Below, one piece after another: positions 61,040 to 64,000 of a stretch of 64,000 nt of DNA; within the stretch, counting starts at the first letter, position 1, and the number at the start of each line of letters is the position of its first letter. This DNA comes from Acidobacteriota bacterium (GTDB taxonomy: Bacteria > Acidobacteriota > Blastocatellia > Pyrinomonadales > Pyrinomonadaceae): positions 124,001 to 188,000 of the forward strand of contig JAKOVX010000124.1 of NCBI GenBank assembly GCA_029781855.1, read 5' to 3'. The translations under genes and the position numbers were made by a program. The notes below the pieces were generated by a model. That model saw nothing but the letters and a program-made list of their open reading frames with translations. It was not told the origin of the DNA and ran no database searches.

Positions 61040-61894
61040 ATGAAGGTCCGCAGCTTCTTACCTAAGTCTTTAGCAGGAAGGATCGCCGTGGTCTTCGTTA
61101 CATTTGCCATCGGCGTTGCGGCAAGCACCTTGTTCGGTCCTGGAGATCTGTCTCCGACAGTTTCGCTGCAAATACCGCCGCCGACTACCTTCGATAGTTC
61201 TAACGTCCAAACCGTTCTACCTGACATTGAGGTACCTGATAGTCCCGTCGTCGCAAATGTCGTTCAGTCCTCGATTGTTGATTTTCCAGCTAACGGGCGA
61301 GTGATAGTGCGATCAGTTGAAGAAGTCGGAAGATTTCCGCAGATGCTCTTCCTCTCCCAAAAGACCGGTAAAGTTTTGCTTCGTAGTTCAATTGAGGACG
61401 AAGATAAATGGTTGGTCCCCAATAGTGACACCTCAACCACGCAACCCGAATTGAGATACCGTGTCGTCCGATCTCCTGGATTCAATGGTCCAATGATCAT
61501 ATCCGTTGGCCTTTTTCACGGCGGATCGGACGATCTTTATTATCTGACCGTCTTTGGCGAGGTGGACGGGAAGATTCGTCGCTTGAACCAACAACCGTTT
61601 CTTGCCAACATTCAAGGTGGATATTTTTTGGGGTACTTGAATAGGAAACTAGGTTATGGCTTGGCAGTGTGGGATTTTATTTGGGGCGATGACATCAGGG
61701 AGTCGCACTATAGTGAACATAAGTACGAGATTGAAATTTACACGATCCAAGACGGGCAGTTGAGAAAGACACTGCGAAAAGTTTCCCGAAAAATGTACGA
61801 TTCCGAGGACGGCGCAAATTCACTGCTAGAACTCGGAATTCGAGCCGTTGACCAGAGATCGGGCGTACCGGAGATCAAAGAAAGTCTGCGATGA
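61040..61894 (+). CDS. Hypothetical exported protein
   Basis: 284 residues. An N-terminal hydrophobic segment (SLAGRIAVVFVTFAIGVAASTLFG) suggests a signal anchor, followed by a Pro/Thr/Asp-rich stretch to about residue 75, and a mostly beta domain with many Trp/Tyr/Arg (NSDTSTTQPELRYRVVRSPG, IISVGLFHGGSDDLYYLTVFG, GYGLAVWDFIWGDD). I do not recognise a family. GGAGG lies 9 bases before the ATG at 61040; a TTG at 61034 is only 3 bases from it and less likely. It is AT-richer than its neighbours, set among repeats, which may reflect recent acquisition. Confidence 0.6.
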   Translation: MKVRSFLPKSLAGRIAVVFVTFAIGVAASTLFGPGDLSPTVSLQIPPPTTFDSSNVQTVLPDIEVPDSPVVANVVQSSIVDFPANGRVIVRSVEEVGRFPQMLFLSQKTGKVLLRSSIEDEDKWLVPNSDTSTTQPELRYRVVRSPGFNGPMIISVGLFHGGSDDLYYLTVFGEVDGKIRRLNQQPFLANIQGGYFLGYLNRKLGYGLAVWDFIWGDDIRESHYSEHKYEIEIYTIQDGQLRKTLRKVSRKMYDSEDGANSLLELGIRAVDQRSGVPEIKESLR

Positions 61895-62006
61895 GCTGAC
61901 AGGCCGAAAATACGCAAGCACGAGTGCCCGCCGTTTTGACCCTCCTTCCCTTAGAGCGTAGTTCGCTTGGGTTTCCAATTCACGTGCTATAAAAGGGGCT
62001 GAGTGC

Positions 62007-62246
62007 TTGTCCCGATCGAAACCTTTGAAACCTAAAGATATGGAACTAGACGAGAGCGAGATCCAAGTGGACTATTTTTTGCCGGACCGCGAAAGCATTT
62101 TGGAGGACATTCTGGTCGCACCGGTCCGCTTAACACACCTACCAACCGGTATCAAGGCGGTCGGCGAAGGCCAGGGAAGCCAGGTCAAGAACAAGGAGTT
62201 GGCTATGGACCTGTTAAAGGAACTTATAAGTAAGGAAGATCGATAG
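62007..62246 (+). CDS. Short release-factor-like protein without GGQ
   Basis: 79 residues. The central run VRLTHLPTGIKAVGEGQGSQ then VKNKELAMDLLKELI matches the segment that follows the GGQ loop in class I release factors (R-I-T-H-x-P-T-G-I ... S-Q-x-K-N-K-x-x-A-x-x-x-L). The GGQ tripeptide and the rest of the factor are absent; GEGQG is present instead. The protein could be a domain-3 fragment retained as a gene, or a ribosome-binding regulator. The TTG start at 62007 has AAAAGGGG upstream; an ATG at 62040 is an alternative that would keep the conserved part. Confidence 0.55.
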   Translation: MSRSKPLKPKDMELDESEIQVDYFLPDRESILEDILVAPVRLTHLPTGIKAVGEGQGSQVKNKELAMDLLKELISKEDR

Positions 62247-62683
62247 ACCAGCCTATGTACGGTGCTGCTTAGCGAGAGAAACTGTTTTGAACTGGCTTAG
62301 GGCCTTGACCCTCCAATTAAAAGCCAATTTTCCGACTTCCACGAGCTTTCCGGCGAGAATTGCCACTAGGTTCTCGCGTCACAGAACCGCGAGTGCTAAA
62401 GCCGTAGTTAGTGGGAATTCTTTTCTCGTCGCCGACTGCCTTTCTCACTTTTCCTGGCGGCTATTGCCGCGATGCACTGCGGTCGGGCTATTGCCCGACC
62501 GTACCATTCGCCCTCGCATGCCCGGAGTCCGGCCCGGCTTTAGCCGGGTAACGGACGACAACTCACTTCGTCGGCGTCTCCGCCGCCTCCGGTAATCGGA
62601 TTCAATACACGACGGTCGGGCAAATAGCCCGACCGCACTGCAATTGGGCACAGCCCTAAAACCACCCGTTATCACAGGCGGTT
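62247..62683. repeat. Gene-free region packed with palindromic repeats
   Basis: No convincing gene. Seen here: a GCCACTA...TTAGTGG bracket at 62359-62418 enclosing GCTAAAGC and a CTCGCG/CGCGAG stem; perfect hairpins CGGTCGGGC/GCCCGACCG at 62480-62501 and 62613-62635 placed as inverted copies; and CCCGGCTTTAGCCGGG near 62532. The inverted pair brackets about 110 bp, like a small MITE or REP doublet. Confidence 0.7.
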
Positions 62684-62770
62684 CTCACCGCTTACTGCTT
62701 ATCGCTTATTGCTTATCGCAAACCGCTTACTGCTTATCGTTTACTGCTCACTGCTCACCGCTCACCGCTC
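62684..62770. repeat. Degenerate short tandem repeat
   Basis: About a dozen imperfect units of seven bases of the form (C/T)GCTTA(C/T) or CGCTCAC run from 62684 to 62770. A similar short block occurs at 63752-63793. These sit in the same intergenic class as the palindromic repeats and encode nothing. Confidence 0.7.
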
Positions 62771-62915
62771 TTTGCCTTTTTCACTTTTCGCCCGCTTGAT
62801 GCTATCTTTTCTTGGTTCAAAATCGGCGAACGGTTTCACAGTCAAGCGCAGGTCTGCTGGTTCGTCGAAAACGAATGGCTTTTTCAATGCGATCGTGTTT
62901 GGGAGGAAATGGAAA

Positions 62916-63587
62916 ATGGGCTTGACGGTAAATTGTCCGGTATGTCATCGCTCGGACAAGATCGATTCTCTATCCAATCGATGTCTCAGGTGCTCGCCGG
63001 TAAAGATCGAGGAACTCGAGGGCGAATTTCAAACGTTCGCGAACCTGTCTAGAAGACTTAGAATATACAATTTGATATTCCCGCCCTTAGTGGTGTTCGC
63101 CGTAATTGTCGTTTTTCTTTACTACGCACTGTCAAAATCTTCGAATATCAGCGTTCTGATTGTCTGGGTCGTCTTGCTCTCAGCCGTCGGACTAGAACTT
63201 ATTAGCTTGTTAAGCTTTTTCTTCTCGCGGAACTACCTTACCGACTATTTCCGCCTTCAGTTCGTGCGAAATAGCGTTGCGCCTGTCGACGTTCTTGTCC
63301 GTCCTTCCTCGGGTAATAGTGGTAGATCTACAGCCTATTTGATAAAAGTTTTTGAGGTTCGGGGTGGCTCCGGCCGGCCAGGCAATCTGTTGGAACGGTA
63401 TTTCTTTCCTTCGATCAGGGGCCAATCGGGTTCGAAGTTTCCAACTGTTACCAAGCTAAACGCTAAGTCCCACCCGCCGGTATGGGGAAAGGTTTACCTT
63501 GACCCTCAGGTCAGCGGCAATGCGGTCTTTGAGATCAACGGGGAAGTTTATGTGGCCACCCGACAAAGCGGAAGATTCTTCAGCTAA
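62916..63587 (+). CDS. Zinc-ribbon two-helix membrane protein, hypothetical
   Basis: 223 residues. An N-terminal Cys4 zinc ribbon (NCPVCHRSDKIDSLSNRCLRC), a short helix, two membrane helices (about 55-80 and 85-110; LIFPPLVVFAVIVVFLYYAL, IVWVVLLSAVGLELISLLSFFF) and a C-terminal beta region (AVFEINGEVYVAT). I do not recognise a family beyond the ribbon. The ATG at 62916 has GGGAGG 9 bases upstream and begins at the ribbon; a longer form from 62709 would add low-complexity codons across the simple repeat. Confidence 0.6.
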   Translation: MGLTVNCPVCHRSDKIDSLSNRCLRCSPVKIEELEGEFQTFANLSRRLRIYNLIFPPLVVFAVIVVFLYYALSKSSNISVLIVWVVLLSAVGLELISLLSFFFSRNYLTDYFRLQFVRNSVAPVDVLVRPSSGNSGRSTAYLIKVFEVRGGSGRPGNLLERYFFPSIRGQSGSKFPTVTKLNAKSHPPVWGKVYLDPQVSGNAVFEINGEVYVATRQSGRFFS

Positions 63588-63781
63588 GTACTTTCCGATT
63601 CAGCTCCATACCACTCGGTGCGGTTCGTGGTTCAAAAAGACATCCACGGACCACGCAGAACAGCACGGAACGTCTCTCTGGCTGCTAACTGCCCACGGCC
63701 TACCGCCGACCACTCCGAAGAACCCACCCGCTACCGCAGGTGGTACTGACAGATCACTGCTCACTGCTTACTCGTCCCCGC
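63588..63781. other. Intergenic with short tandem repeat
   Basis: No gene found. Contains the CCACC/GGTGG inverted pair near 63724-63743 and the beginning of the heptamer repeat block (63752-63793). The stop codon of the partial minus-strand gene at 63782 lies within that block. Confidence 0.5.
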
Positions 63782-64000
63782 TCACTGCTTACTTCTCCCC
63801 GCCAGCGGTGCGGCCGTGCGGAGATCGAGCAGGAGGATGCCGTTCTCGATCCGCGGGTTGACGAAGCGGACGGTGCGGGGAAGCTGGATGCCGAATTCCT
63901 CAAGCAGGCGGGCGAGATACAGCACGCGGCCGGGCGATTGGGCACGTTTGCCGGCCGGATAGGCGTTCTCGACGCCCGACGGCGACGGTTTGAGCCCGAT
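63782..64000 (-). CDS. C-terminal part of an unrecognised protein (truncated by window end)
   Basis: 72 codons on the minus strand plus stop, open to the window edge. The translation includes GVENAYPAGKRAQSPG, RVLYLARLLEEFGIQLPR, VRFVNPRIENGILLLDL and ends PLAGRSKQ. GC-rich third positions match the other genes, which supports coding. The family is not recognised. Its last codons and stop fall inside the CACTGCTTACT repeat block. Confidence 0.6.
   Translation of the reverse strand: MGLKPSPSGVENAYPAGKRAQSPGRVLYLARLLEEFGIQLPRTVRFVNPRIENGILLLDLRTAAPLAGRSKQ

Noticed and set aside
62287..62595. 102-codon plus-strand frame
   Set aside because: Spans palindromic repeats; translation is repeat-derived and without signal or motif.
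62709..62915. Upstream extension of the zinc-ribbon membrane gene
   Set aside because: Covers the simple repeat block, with no ribosome site; GGGAGG before the ATG at 62916 marks the likely start.

Overview
The window reads as chromosomal DNA of an acidobacterium, most likely of the Blastocatellia/Pyrinomonadaceae type. This is an inference from gene content: an Oar-like TonB receptor with an N-terminal carboxypeptidase-regulatory domain, a VWA protein of the acidobacterial VWFA-related kind, many secreted peptidases, moderately high GC, weak Shine-Dalgarno use and short dispersed palindromic repeats. No plasmid, prophage or CRISPR signature was seen.

Layout. 1-6.2 kb: stress membrane protein, arginase-family HutG-like enzyme, B12/radical SAM enzyme and small secreted or hypothetical proteins. 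6.2-21 kb: the histidine-utilisation genes, dispersed: hutU (minus), then hutI-hutH (plus), with a hutG-like gene at the left edge. A decayed second hutU 3' end and a palindromic element lie beside hutU. Between them are a DUF2339 membrane protein with four internal repeats, a VWA protein, a YciI-like protein and the Oar-like receptor. The gene overlapping hutI is an AhpD-like protein with an in-frame TGA exactly where the second cysteine of CxxC belongs, a strong selenocysteine candidate. 21-28.7 kb: DUF4344 metallopeptidase, tRNA-Arg, cytochrome c, penicillin acylase, ruvX, an S41-family protein without catalytic Ser and Lys, and an AAC(6')-like acetyltransferase. 28.7-34.1 kb: cytochrome maturation (resB-ccsA) divergent from ctaB, oxidase subunit III and DUF420. 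34.1-34.5 kb: a promoter, a c-di-AMP (ydaO/yuaA-type) riboswitch and a terminator with no gene downstream on that strand.

34.5-41.8 kb: secreted peptidases (M1, S9, M28, active S41). 42.1-44.6 kb: two oligopeptide ABC ATPases with an acetyltransferase between. 45.5-53.7 kb: a MacAB-like export operon with one adaptor, one ATPase, a membrane protein and four permeases. 54-59.4 kb: a phospho-signalling island (Zn-ribbon/FHA protein, Zn-ribbon/Ser-Thr kinase/FHA, RDD protein, FHA-GAF-PP2C phosphatase). 59.5-64 kb: reductase-like protein, CDF transporter and poorly known genes embedded in short palindromic and simple repeats.

The main leads are the probable CxxU selenoprotein translationally coupled to hutI, the gene-less c-di-AMP riboswitch transcription unit, a covarying GCTTTAGC-core hairpin family, and the catalytically dead S41 protein. 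Family assignments rest on motif recognition by eye; no database search was run.
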